Source: Neoceratodus forsteri
Taxonomy: Eukaryota; Chordata; Ceratodontiformes; Ceratodontidae
NCBI GenBank assembly: GCA_016271365.2
Contig: CM057456.1
Span: forward strand, 166,301,501-166,365,500
Reading direction: 5' to 3'
DNA length: 64,000 nucleotides
Shown: piece by piece, positions 33,203 through 44,365 of the stretch
Layout of the letters: each line of letters opens with the position of its first letter
Numbering within the stretch: position 1 is the first letter of the stretch
Translations under genes and position numbers: made by a program
The notes under the pieces: model-generated
Seen by the model: only the letters and a program-made list of their open reading frames with translations
What the model was told of the DNA's origin: nothing
The model's database searches: none

Positions 33203-35300
33203 AATTCACCAATAGGGGGAATCCATGGCCGTCAGCACTGATGGCCACTCCAGCTGAATAGAGCAAGAGGACAGATGTGTGGGAGGCTGGGGAGCAGGTC
33301 TCCTCCCCTGCATCACATTATCTAGAGACCTCCAGCAAAAGAATGGAAATAGTGGATCCCACGTAGGAAACAAACAGCAATAAATGGAAATCCAGCAGTA
33401 CAACAAGCAATGACAAATACTGAGGGCGATTAAGTAAATAAGGAGTCAAAGAATAAAATTGCTACATATATGAACACACAATATCAGGAATTAAAAATAG
33501 AAGAAGAACGGCTGATGAAAAAGCAGAAGAAATACAGCAAGCACTTTGTAACTTACGGAGAGAACAAGACAGCTTTACAATCAGTCAAGCTCAGCTGTCT
33601 TCTGGTGACATTGCAGCAACAAAGGAATGCACACATAAAATTCACCAAGGACTGAGGAAAGCAGTTGTTACAGGGAGCAGAAGGTTTCCAACTACAGGCA
33701 CACAGGATGTAGATACTAGAGAAGGGCAGTCAGGAATGGCACATACAAGCGCAAACGTGCTTGGCCTAAGACCCCCTACTCTGAACAGGAAAAAGCACCA
33801 AACAAACAATGGTTCATGGAAATGACATTGAAAGAAGCAGGATGGGAATGATCACAGTAAACAGAAGAATGTTTCTCGGGACCAACCTCAGTGGACACTA
33901 AAGCAAAGGTAATCACTACCGTATTGAGTTCAAATAGTCACTCTGCATCCTTCTGTATGCCATATAAATCACCGTTGCATTTGACTGGTGACCCCAATTT
34001 AACACAAAACCCTGTACTGCTTTGGGAACAAAATGGCAATGAAAATCAATAAAACAGTAGAGAAGACCACAGAAGAGAGGAATAAAATGTAAATATAGAT
34101 ACAGAAATGTCAATGGAAACAGAGCAGCCAGGAGTAATGGAACAACATGCAACATCAACTCAAGACAATAATCCCCCCACCCGACAAACCAGGATACTAG
34201 GCCATATGTATCTTTATTTCATGCTCCTATGTCTCCAGCAAAATGACACAATGCTGTTAGATTATTATATAAGGGCAGATTAGAGCAGCTTCCGGACAGA
34301 GTATATGTTGATAGGAATCTTTTGAAAGAATCTGTGAAATTCTATGCTGCTGAGATATATCCACCAATACATGTCTCGGGGAGCACACTTTTGACATTAG
34401 TTTTAAAACAGTTACTGGACTAGAAAAATTCTGGCATTTATATGAGGAAATGAAAAGTAAACCATTGTGGACCCCCTTTAGAGCAATTCCACTAACAAAA
34501 CCAGCCTTGAAAACTGTAACAGTTTTATTTAGAAACAAGAGGGTTAGTGTTACATACTTGCTATATTGGCTAAACCAGAAATGTACTGTGTTAGGCCATC
34601 CGGAAGCTATATCTGATAGAGAAAACTTATGGACAGGAGGATGGAAAAAAAGAGTGCAACTAAGTTCAACAGATAAGGGGCTACAACACCTTCCTGTTTT
34701 TTCATAGGACAAGACCAAATTGTACTTTTCTTTTCAGGACAGCCAAAGGCATGCTATAGAGTGGTTCCACTATTCACCTAAGCAGTCTATGTGATAAAAT
34801 TCGATGTACTTTCTGTAATGAGTTGGGTCATTTCAGTGGACAATGTAGAAATGAATTACTCTGTAACTTTACAAAGGGTCACTGTTACCAAAATTGCCCA
34901 TGGGCAGCCCATAATCAGCAGGAACAAGCAGATGGTGAGATTCAGAGAGTGTTAATTGCAAATGCACAAAGAGGAAAAGCTAGGCAGCAGCCCCTCCAGG
35001 CCAAAATCCTAAACCTACAAGCAATACAAGCCAGGTGTCTGCCGATGAGCAGACCATTGCTATAGGTGAAGGACCTCAGACTGACATACTACAGAACATG
35101 CCACCCCAGACTGATACACCCCAAGAGAACATAATCCAGACAGAGTTACCCCCACCTCAGGACAGTGCACGGCCTCTCAAGGAGGAACTACCTAAGGGAC
35201 AGAACACTGAGACACACACAATGGCTCCACCACAAACACAGGGGGTCCCTAGTGGATCAAAAAACAAGATGACAAGATGTAAACATACATGATCTAAACC
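33203..35300 (+). mobile_element. Tx1-like LINE (Tx1-3), 5' end and ORF1
   Basis: The start of a plus-strand Tx1-like L1 that abuts the SINE core. Its 5' sequence after AAATTCCCC (TTCACCAATAGGGGGAATCC, then TGGCC) aligns with the 5' end of Tx1-1 (complement of 53600-53650: CTCACCAGCAGGGGATATTC, then TGGCC). ORF1 remnants: a glutamate/lysine-rich N-terminal segment (33470-33655), then 34260-34720 (LLKES-type residues, PLWTPFRAIPLTKPALKTVTVLFRN, ENLWTGGW), matching Tx1-2 ORF1 residues 14-125. Zinc-knuckle traces follow at 34790-34905 (LCDKIRCTFCNELGHFSGQC). Stops and frameshifts are frequent. A repeat-rich block interrupts it near 35300. Confidence 0.78.
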
Positions 35301-35455
35301 TGATCTGAGCTCCCTAAAAGAGCAGATATACATCTAAACAAGCATTTGTCAATACCGAATGTTGTCTCGCTGGCATTGGCATTGGCAGTGCAGGAGTTAG
35401 AGATGCATAATAGGAATGAATGTGAAGTATTGAACTGACACCAAGCCAACCCCCA

Positions 35456-35786
35456 CCCTGCAGAGACTGACAGACGTTGGGGTGTGTCTTTGGGTAGTCA
35501 GCTATAACGCTCATGCCATTTAACCTCACCCGACCCTGTAGACATTGACAAGTGTCGTGCTGTGCTTTGGGGGTCATTGGGCCTTATACTTACCCCCATT
35601 CCATAAGGAAATACACTGAGGTGGGTGCAGTGTAGGAGAATGGGGTGAACTTTGGGGCCGAACACTCCATGGCACACCTCGATGCCTGTCACTGGTTGCA
35701 GGGTGGGGGTGGAACGGCGGGAGCATTACAGCTGATGATCCCAAGTCACACCCTTGATGCCTGTCAGTCTCTACAGGGTGGGGTGT
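35456..35786. repeat. Inverted repeat with about 125-bp arms
   Basis: The left arm has ACCCTGCAGAGACTGACAG (35456-35474), then AGTCAGCTATAACGCTC and ACCCTGTAGACATTGACAAG (about 35532). The right arm, complemented from 35780, reads ACCCTGTAGAGACTGACAGG, then CATCAGCTGTAATGCTC and ACCCTGCAACCAGTGACAGG, in the same order. Each arm also holds two related half-units, so tandem duplication preceded or followed the inversion. Confidence 0.75.
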
Positions 35787-35814
35787 TACAGCTGGAAACC
35801 CTAACACCGTAGGC

Positions 35815-36670
35815 GTGTGTTGGTATTTTCACTCCAAATTATCAACATGGGCTTTTTGTGATCCCACCTCATGAAGAGCGGCACTATCAGTTTGTGACCC
35901 AAAAGGTAATTTTGCACAGCGACTGCACCATTTGGTGCCACAGGTATGGAAACACATTTTGGGCAGGATGTGAAAAATGACAACTGTATTGTTCGTGAGG
36001 AGGTGTAAAAATATGGCAACATTGAAAATCTGGAGTGAAAATATGAAAAATTGGTGAAGTCATGAGCATGCATAGAAACTGTGCAATGCATGGCTGTAAC
36101 CCAATTATTTTTGGAATTTTTTTAACCACATTTTCAACATTTGCATTTTGGGACCTCCCCATATGAACAGTGGCACTGTGATTTTGTTAATCTGTCCCAA
36201 AAGTTGATTTCCCACAGAGACCATGCCATTGTGCACCACAGGTGTGAAAACACATTTCAGCAAGGATATGTAAAATGACAGCTGTACTGTTCATAAGGAG
36301 GTGTGGTAAAATGCCAATTTTGAAAATCTGGAGTGAAAATATTACAAATTCACGAAGTTACGAGTGTGTGTGGAAACTGTGCAACACACACTCACAAAAC
36401 AGCAATTTTTTGGATTTATTTTCACCAAATTTGCAACATAGGCTTTTTGGGAGCCCACCTTATGAACAGTGGCACTGTCATTTTGTTAATCAGTACCGAA
36501 CGGTGATTCCGCGCAGTGACCGCAAAATCATCTTTCAGGACTGAATAATGCCATGACAGTAACTTAATTCATGAGGAGGAGGTCCCAATAACCCCATGTT
36601 GAAAATTTGGTACCAAAATTCCCAAAAATGGCCAAGATATGCACCAAAGTTGAAAAAACCCTATTTATGC
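35815..36670. repeat. Degenerate tandem repeat, 296-bp period, about 2.9 copies
   Basis: Shared blocks recur at about 296-bp spacing. TATGAACAGTGGCACTGT-type sequence occurs in all three units (GAAGAGCGGCACTATCA in unit 1). GAAAATCTGGAGTGAAAATAT occurs in units 1 and 2, with a worn form in unit 3, and TTGTTAATCTGT/TTGTTAATCAGT in units 2 and 3. Unit 2 starts near 36106 and unit 3 near 36402. Divergence between units is considerable, so the array is old. Confidence 0.8.
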
Positions 36671-36959
36671 CATTATACAGCTTACCGGCATTTCTTCAGT
36701 TCGTTGTCGGCTTTGAAGAGTGCAGATGTGTTCCTGGTCCACTGAAGATCATTGCGCTGGACTCCAGAGGTAAGTATGGGGTCAGAAGGGTGTGGGAAGG
36801 CAGGGTATGCAGAGGGTGGGTGCAGGTTGGGGGTGGGGGCAGGACAGACCTTGTAGGATCATTTTCTTCTTTTACAGATTAAAAAAAAAAGACGAGGGTT
36901 GGTTTTCTTTTTTTGCAGGTGTTTTTTTTTATACGCTGGGGTGGGCTCCCAGTGTACCA

Positions 36960-37260
36960 CCTGCATAATGGGGTGGGGGACCGCAGGTGACAGGAATTGG
37001 GCCCCCTGTCAGCACAGAAATGGGTGAAGCATGCATGATGCCGAGGGGGATTGGGCACCTCCTCGGCACACAGCACACATCAGGGGCTGGGGACAAACTA
37101 AATTAGGCAGGGGTGACTGAAGCTGATGGGGATTGGGCCCCCCCCCGTCAGCAAGGAAAGACTGTTGGGGGGGCGCATGATGCCAAGGGGGATTGGGCAA
37201 TTCCTCAGCACACACTTGGAATGGGAAGGGGGCATCATGCTGACAGGGAATGGGCTCCCT
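36960..37260. repeat. GC-rich short tandem/inverted array
   Basis: Related segments alternate: GCATGATGCCGAGGGGGATT (37029-37048) and GCATGATGCCAAGGGGGATT (37167-37186), both followed by GGGCA and CTCAGCACACA-like sequence. Three GGGATTGGGCC/GGAATTGGGCC/GGGAATGGGCT segments each lie near a GTCAGCA or TGTCA. Spacing is about 140 bp. It is an imperfect array. Confidence 0.6.
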
Positions 37261-37560
37261 CATTGTCAAATCAAGTGGTTGCAGCAGTCAGTGCCGCCAT
37301 GTTTAGGAAAGTGTTTCACCAGCAAGGGCATGTTATGGTGCCACTGCATGATGAGCTTGGCTCTCATTGCAGTGGACCTTTTCTCAGATGTACTCACCTC
37401 GTTAAGTATTGATGGTGTGGCACCTACATGCTGGTTTATTGCAGAATGAGGGATGCACCTACTGATTTGTGCTCTGCATTCACCCACAGTGACTGCACCT
37501 CCAAATCTGCTACTAATGCAATATGTTGGCTGGTGCACATGCGCAATCCAACATAAAAAT

Positions 37561-37857
37561 TGTTTGAACAATTGCAGGAGGACTCAAAAGAGTCAGATGA
37601 AGATTCAGATAATTCATCCCTACGGTCTTCTCAGCAAGACCAAACATCTGATATGGAAATTCCCTAGGAGGCACAGCCACAAAAACAGAACCCAAAATAA
37701 AATTTAGACCTAAAAGTTCATGTAGGTAAAAGGGGGAAAGAAAATCACCATAGGACAAGGGGTTATCCTATTAAGTGACACTACCTTTGTCAATATACAC
37801 AGTAAATGTGAATAGCATAAAAAGTTTTAAGAAGAAAAAGGTGATATTTTCTTGCTT
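37561..37857 (+). mobile_element. Tx1-like LINE (Tx1-3), ORF1 end and ORF2 start
   Basis: Bases 37562-37665 read EQLQEDSKESDEDSDNSSLR, then QTSDMEIP. This acidic-serine segment matches the end of Tx1-1 ORF1 (LQETSVESGEESDSSSVPSS, then DTEI). Just downstream the ORF2 start is traceable (FVNIHSKCE.HKKF.EEKGDIFL against HTINVNSIKSIDKRNMFF in Tx1-1), which carries the endonuclease asparagine region. Family A copy A2 is inserted at about 37858 and the frame resumes at 40244. Confidence 0.68.
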
Positions 37858-40243
37858 AACATCAGGGAAACCAGGGGTATACTTTATCCAAGATACAAGA
37901 TTGTATACAGGAATTCAAAGCAACCGGGGGACTTAGCTGCCTACAGGGCCCTTAGAAACCAATGTAAAAAGGCCATTAAGCTAGCAAAGACAGCCTATAT
38001 CACCAACCTCCAAAAAACTAACCTTGGCAATCCAAGGCTTTTCTGGACTCACATTAATGAACTCCTCAAAGGGAGCATTAAAACTTCACCCAGCCCAATC
38101 CTGGCTAATAGGCAACTAATCTATGAGGATCTCTCATTGCTGAGACCCTTAACACTTACTTCCACGAACCTGGATGCACCTGGCGGGGACCCCTGACATG
38201 AGTAGTAAGCCGGTTTCACAACTGCTCGGGACCTTGATCGACCTTTGTTTCACCTGAGGCTGGTCAGGAAAAGGAGGTCCTACCACCCTTAAATCCCTAC
38301 ACTTAAGAGGATCTGGGGCCCTGACAGGATCCAAACTAGAATCCTAAAGGAGGGAGCCCTAGCTTAGCTAAACCCTAACCTGGCAGATCAACCGTCCATA
38401 ACGAGGGATCAGTACCCAAGCTCTGGAAACAAGCACTAGTGATTCCCATACACAAGGGAGGATCAGCAGAGCCCATCGAGAACTACAGGCCTATCTCCTT
38501 GTTGTGTTCCATAGCTAAAGTACAGGAGAAGCTAGTCTACTCCCAACTCTGGGACTACCTAGAAACCCACCGGGTAATCTCCCCATCTCAGCACGGGTTC
38601 AGGGCTAAGCATGGAATGGACACTGCGCTAACTAAATTCTCAGCTGAAGTACTGAGCAATAATGATGGAGGGGTCAGCACAGGGGCGGTCTTCATTGACC
38701 TATCTAAAGCTTTTGACCTGGTAAACCACAACCTCCTTCTACAAAAAATGCGCTCTCTTGGCCTTGATACTCACTTACTGGGTTGGTTCAAGAGTTATCT
38801 CTCCGAACGCACCCAGAGGGTTAAGTGGGAGGATAAAGTCTCTAAGCTAGCTCCACTCAAAGAAGGGGTACCCCAAGGGTCAATCCTCGGCCCCCTTCTC
38901 TTTACACTGTTCATTAATGATCTGCACAAACACTGTGGGAGTAGCAGCGCCATTCAGTACGTGGATGATGCAGTCATTTATAGAGCCTCCCCTAATTTAC
39001 CTGAGTTGCAGACAGCCCTTCAAGAAGACATCCACCTGATGGAGGACTGGCTCTCTCTGAACAAAATGGTTCTAAACACTAGCAAAATGAAGGTAATGCT
39101 CTTTGGCCCTAGATCCCTGGGAACGGAGAGGTCACATCACCTACAACTCCAGTCCGGGGGGGTGTAAAACTTGAGGTGGTCACCTCCACCAAATACCTTG
39201 TCCTTACTCTGGACCAAGGTTTCACACTAAAGAATCACATAGATCAAATCACCAAAGCCATCCATGGGAAACTAGGCATCCTTTACAGACTAAAGGACCA
39301 GATCATCCCGGAAGCTAGGGTAGCCATTGCCACAAGTGTGCTCCTCCCAAAGCTCACATACGGGGCCCTGATCCTCCAGGGTGTGGCCGCGATGGAATTA
39401 GGAAGGGTGCAGACCCTGTACAATAAGATAGTCCGCTTTGCCACCCTGTCTCACCCGAGGACTCACCACTGTGAGGCCCAATCCAGTCTCAGGTGACCAT
39501 CTCTTGATGCTCGCCTCGCCTACCCAACCCTCTGCTTTACATATAAGATACTGGGCCCCTCACCTCCCCCTAGCCTGGTTGGGCTCGTCAGGGCAAAACC
39601 CAACCCACGGTGCCTGCGCTCATCAGGCCAATCTCTCCTCGAGGTTCCCAAGATGAGGACTAAAGCCGGGTCTAGGTCCTTTGTGTACACCGCCCCTTCC
39701 ACCTGGAACAACCTCCCTGGAGGTCCAGAGGCTGAGACTGTTTCAGTTTCCGGACTATGCTTAAGGGACACCTGCTCAATAGGAGCATATGTCTATGCCA
39801 CAGTACCTGACCACGTTCAGCCTCCTGGGCAGCTCATTTGACCTCCCAACCTCTATCCAGGCAGTATAACGATCCTCCTCTTACAGACAGGGTGCACTTA
39901 TGTCCCTAATTTATCCCCCTTCCAATCCTGCAGACACAGCAGCTAACCCTAGGACTATAGGTGCTGCTCGCTATTCCAGAGCACTTTGTATCTAATCAAC
40001 AACTAGTGATGCTTAATGTTTAATGTACTCATTATTTGTAACCTCTATGTCTTTACAGCCTGTATGTCTTCCACTACCTTGCCTGTAAACATATGTACTC
40101 ATACTGTTAAAAACTATCCATTCTCCAGACTATACTGATCTGTTACCTGTATGTTGTTGTTTCACCCGGGTCGCCCCTGAAAAAGGGACCTCTTAGGGCC
40201 CAGCGGGCCTACCCGGTCATCAAAATTCAATAAATAAATAAAT
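37858..40243 (+). mobile_element. Family A LINE (copy A2), inserted in Tx1-3
   Basis: A 5'-truncated family A LINE of about 2.4 kb and the best family A copy here. Linker: LAAYRALRNQCKKAIKLAKTAYI, then LFWTHINELLKGS (37930-38080). RT (open 38439-39167): IPIHKGGSAEPIENYRPISLLCSIAKVQEKLVY, SQHGFRAKHGMDTAL, FIDLSKAFDLVNHNLLLQK, EGVPQGSILGPLLFTLFINDL and an intact catalytic box YVDD (38958-38969). Then LVLNTSKMKVMLFG-like residues. The frame shifts at about 39166-39176 and continues STKYLVLTLDQGFTLKNHIDQITK to 39496. The 3' end is CCGGGTCGCCCCTGAAAAAG (40167-40186), GGGCCTACCCGGTCATC and AATAAATAAATAAATA. About 230 bp between 38150 and 38430 is hard to read. Confidence 0.85.
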
Positions 40244-40657
40244 ACCTTGCAAGAAGTAACTTCAGCAAGAAAGCAATGGTTTGTAGAGCCATCATACTGG
40301 TATATAGGTCAGGAGACATGTTCAGGAGTAGAAATTTTATTTCACTCTACCCCAGTAACAATTATCAAACTAATTGATTTACTCCTGGGAAGGGTGCTAA
40401 TTCTGGACACTAAAATACAAGATGGTTTATATTGTTTTATTAATGTATGTGCAATGCAAAAGAAAGCAGATATAATTGACTTATTTACACTGATCAGACC
40501 CTACTTATATTCTGCACAAAATGTAATAGTTGGAGGTGACTTTAACTGTGGCCTCTCTTTGGCTGACAGAGGAAAACAGACAACAATGAAAAAGATATTT
40601 TGTGATATGGGGTATCTGTCTAATATAAAATCTTCTAACCAGGTAGATGCATATCTA
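40244..40657 (+). mobile_element. Tx1-like LINE (Tx1-3), endonuclease part
   Basis: Open from 40247. It reads EVTSARKQWFVEPSYWYIGQETCSGVEILFHS, then LLGRVLILDTKIQDGLYCFINVCA, then YSAQNVIVGGDFNCGLSL (GDFN, the endonuclease aspartate/asparagine motif, about 40533), then NQVDAYL. It aligns along its length with the endonucleases of Tx1-1 and Tx1-2 (PSFWSIGQEACSRVGILVHS; LAGDFNCP). It is broken at 40657 by an L1 fragment flanked by an exact 14-bp duplication. Confidence 0.85.
40644..40657. repeat. Target-site duplication of minus-strand L1 (left copy)
   Basis: TAGATGCATATCTA at 40644-40657 is repeated exactly at 41379-41392. Removing the intervening sequence rejoins the Tx1-3 endonuclease frame (DAYLEHKGN). 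Confidence 0.95.
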
Positions 40658-41378
40658 TTTTTTTTAAATTCAACATCTTTATTGTTTTTGCCATAACACA
40701 AAACCAATAAACAATAAGGGAAATAAACCAAACATAAATAATAACCAGCATAAACTAGAGATAACAAACACCAGACTGCCTCTGGATCAAATAAAACCCA
40801 AATAACAGTACCAATACACCTATGAGACCCTCCCTCCCTGGAGTGTGCTTGATATACACAACATAACAGGGAAATAACAAGAAATGATAACCCATACAGT
40901 TAACAAGTACCAAAAGAGATAAGCAAACAGAAACAAGCAGAGGCATGCATTATCTATATCTTAATTCAAGTATAAGGCATATAATTTACCCCATTTATGG
41001 TTAAATGAGTCCATACAATTCCAGAAGCTGGCTATCAGCCTCTCAGTATTGAAACAGAGTGATATTTCCTTCAACCATTCAGCATATGTTATAACCACTT
41101 GGTCTACCCAGTGCTTAAGAGCCAATCTTTTAACTACAATAGAGATTAAAGCCATATGAAATCTATGTTCTTTAACCTTAATAGATGAAAACATCCCAAG
41201 AATACATATCTCTATGGTAAATAATTCACCCAATCCTAGTAGAGGATCCAGATTGGATTGAATTGTGTTACAGAGTGGTGCCATCTTGTTACAGTGCCAG
41301 AAAATATGAATCAGGTTCCCTTCAGATGCACCACATCTAGTACATCTTGCCGCAGGAAGCCTACGCAACTTGGATAAA
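40658..41378 (-). mobile_element. L1 3' fragment, minus strand, with perfect target duplication
   Basis: A 721-bp, 5'-truncated L1 in minus orientation, with its A-rich tail at the left (complement of 40658-40680: AATTTAAAAAAAA). The minus-strand frame 41368-40961 (135 aa) encodes the L1 ORF2 C terminus with its cysteine/histidine motif CTRCGASEGNLIHIFWHC (C-x2-C-x8-H-x4-C), intact and open to the stop. The exact 14-bp duplication and the open frame suggest a fairly recent insertion. The rest of ORF2 is absent. Confidence 0.9.
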
Positions 41379-44365
41379 TAGATGCATATCTAGAACACAA
41401 AGGGAACTCTAACCCCACCTTTTATAAAGGGTTCTTAGCAACAAGGATCGATTTCTTCTTTGTAAGTAAACACTTATGTACAAGAAATATATGGGGACAG
41501 GCAGTGAAATTTTCAGATCACAAAATGTTAACATAACAGCTTGGAAATAAACAAACCCCCACAAGTGGACCAGGTACATGGAAATTTAATTATTCGCTTC
41601 TGCAACAGGAGCAGATAGTACAAGAAATTGTAAACTTCAGAGAAGCAGAAAATCAGTTTTTTCCCCTTATATGATAACCCAGGACAATGGTGGGCAGACA
41701 CTAAATATGATTTAAGAAATTTATTAAAAAAGCTGAGTAAGCAGTATAGAAATACACAATATATTGGATATTAAAAGATCAGGAAACATCTGCAGACATT
41801 GATATCACTGTCACATAAATTTACGCATGATTATGCTGCACAAATCCAAATTATAAAAACTGAAATGGTAAAATTCCACTCTAAACAAGCAGCCAATTTA
41901 AAACAACAGCAGTTGTTTGGAACCCAAGTGAGGGCAGAAAGGGTGTGTCCCTTTGACAGTTGTTTTTCTAATATTCAATCAAAGCATATTAAAGAACTAC
42001 AAGATGAAAATCAGAAGGTACAGAACTCACAGATGGGAATTATGAATATAGTAACTAAATATACTTGCGATATGTATAAAAAGGACATAGTTGACCTAAA
42101 ACACTTAGACATATTGCTTCCCAAATTTCAAAAGCCCGCATATCCAAGGGGAATGCCAGCAGCAATGACCACAGACATAACAGAGACTGAAATACTTAAA
42201 GCCCTTTCAAAAGTTCAGAATAATAAATCACTAGGGAAAGATGTGTTGACAGGAGAACTATATAAAATAATTGTACCCATGATAGCCAGCGCACTCTCAC
42301 AAGTATTTACCCATATACTAAATGCAGCGGAAATACCCCTGCAAATGTCAGAAGTTATACTGATCTGCCTTTATAAAAAGGAGACAAAAATCACTAAGGA
42401 ATTGGAGTCCTATAAGTATACTAAATACTGATTTTAAGATAATAGCAAAAATATTGAACACCACATTACTCAAAATAGCAAAACACCTAATTATGAAAGC
42501 ACAAACATGTGCCATACCAGATAGAAAATGTATCAAGAACTTAATCCTGCTCAGAGAAATTTTTGAGAGGGGGAATAGAAACCAAATAGAGGGCATGGTG
42601 ATCTCCCTAGACCAAAAACAAGTGTTTGACTCAGTATCTCACAAGTATCTGTGGAAAATATAGGAATACGGTATACCTTTACCTTTTTTGCATGGTTCAA
42701 AAACATGTACAGAGCAACAACAGTAACCCCAGTTGTAAATGGGTAGTATGGGCCTCTCATACCCATAAAAAAGGTGGGAGACAAGGATGTCCTATATGCA
42801 CTCTTCTCAATATTTTATGTTTAGATCACTTGTTACAAGCCATCCATTCCTCAACTAACATAATGCCCATTACAACAAAAGATGATAATATACCACATAA
42901 AGCCATAGCATACGTAGATGATATTTGTCTTTTAGTACATGACCAAGCATCTATTGAAACTACAATACACATACCCAAATTATATGGAGTATGCTCAGGA
43001 GCCTTACTGAATAAAGACAAAAGTCATGGTAGGTTCTTTGGAACACAGCAAAACAGACCAACACACATAGCAGATATAGAGTTAACTGAAAAACCCATGA
43101 AGATTTTGGGTATTCAGTATGGAAACATGTAACTGGATATTTGTAATTGGGAAAAAAAATTGCAACAAGGAAGACAATTACTGGCAAAATGGAATAAGTG
43201 GCAATTTAGCAAAAAGAAAAGGATATATTTAATTAAAAGGTACTTAATACTAATTTTTCTATATATTAGTTATATTTTTCTACCCCGAAGACTTTAGAAA
43301 TATTTATTTTAAGTGTGTTTTTCCAGTCCTTATGGGGAGTTGGTGGAATCGTATAAAGAGGAATATTACCTACTGTACTCTACAAACCGGAGGCGTTAAC
43401 ATGATAAATCCTATTGTATTCTTTTATTCCATCTTTTTCTCAGCAAATCTTCAACCTTTGTTAGTTAATACAGGATAAAGCTGGTATACATTAGTCTACA
43501 ATAGTTGTCAACTATGGCTACAACAATGGGAAAGGCAGAATATGAGACTTCTAAGGACAAGCTCTACAGCACCAGGATATTTAAGAGAAACATTCTTAAA
43601 ACTCTGAACATGGAGAATCAATAGCTCTTTAATATTCACAAAATCCAGAAAATATATATATACGAACAGATTATGAATACTAACTTCCATGAGGAACCCT
43701 TTTTAACTCACCCACCACAGAAACAATTGACACTAAGAAAACTGATGAAGGAGTCCAGAATACCCCCGAAGATATAGAATACTTATTGGTTATGCTGTCA
43801 TAAAAAAAAGTTAAGGGTGCTGGAAGATGGTAAAAGCTGAGGGGGCTGAGAATCAAAAGGGTACTTATCAGGGTACAAAGGGCACTTTTTCTATACTAGT
43901 TTTTGTCATACAGTAATAGGGAACAGTGTCAGCAACAACTAGAAATTATAGAACATCTATATTTTAAATGTACATATATAAAATATTTTTGGGTAAATCT
44001 TGCTGTGGCTTGGAAAGAAAGTCAATTTGCAAAAACTACATATGCAGTCCTGATCTTTGGAGCATACCAAAGAGTATGGAATAAATGACATAAGAGTACC
44101 TTAAATGTCAATTTTGCAGTAATAAAATGCCATATCTGACTAAAAAGATGCCAATTTGCATTACAGCAGAAACATACAGTACACTCAGCACTGATAAACA
44201 AAATTACCGCAGAAATAAAAGGCATTTATAAAATAGAAGCAAAAAATATGACTTATGTAACTCTAAAAGAATTATGGATTAGATTATTCTGGATTACAGA
44301 TAATGATTGACTAGTTACTTGAAGGGTTTTGTTACAGTAAAAAGGTGTATGTGGTGTTACATAAT
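41379..44365 (+). mobile_element. Tx1-like LINE (Tx1-3), endonuclease end, RT and C terminus
   Basis: Endonuclease end at 41386-41530 (AYLEHKGNSNPTF, TRIDFFFVSKHL, FSDHKMLT with the SDH box). 41799-42431 is a long linker, open for 210 codons (KFHSKQAANLKQQQLFGTQ, then the RT start ITETEILKALSKVQNNKSLGKDVLTGELYK). RT: DQKQVFDSVSHKYLWKI (42610), RQGCPICTLLNILCLDHLL (about 42780) and the catalytic YVDD (42911-42922), then KSHGRFFGTQ and KPMKILGIQYGN. C-terminal trace at 43903-44088 (IIEHLYFKCTYIKYFWVNL, a worn H-x4-C motif). The 3' end is lost: at 44366 a minus-strand L2 tail begins, and the expected SINE head does not follow. Confidence 0.82.

Larger units (their letters stand above)
35301..37560. 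mobile_element. 2.2-kb repeat-rich insert in Tx1-3 (unidentified)
   Basis: Sequence unrelated to LINEs lies between two parts of Tx1-3 ORF1, which resumes near 37562 with EQLQEDSKESDEDSDNSS. It contains an inverted repeat (35456-35786), a 296-bp tandem repeat (35815-36670) and a GC-rich array (36960-37260). No terminal inverted repeats or coding motif are clear, so it may be a non-autonomous DNA transposon or a Helitron-like element carrying satellites. Boundaries are approximate. Confidence 0.5.

Noticed and set aside
36740..36910. Host exon with splice-like GGTAAGTATG and pyrimidine tract plus AG
   Set aside because: No conserved coding frame and the block lies in a repeat-rich insert; signals this short occur by chance.
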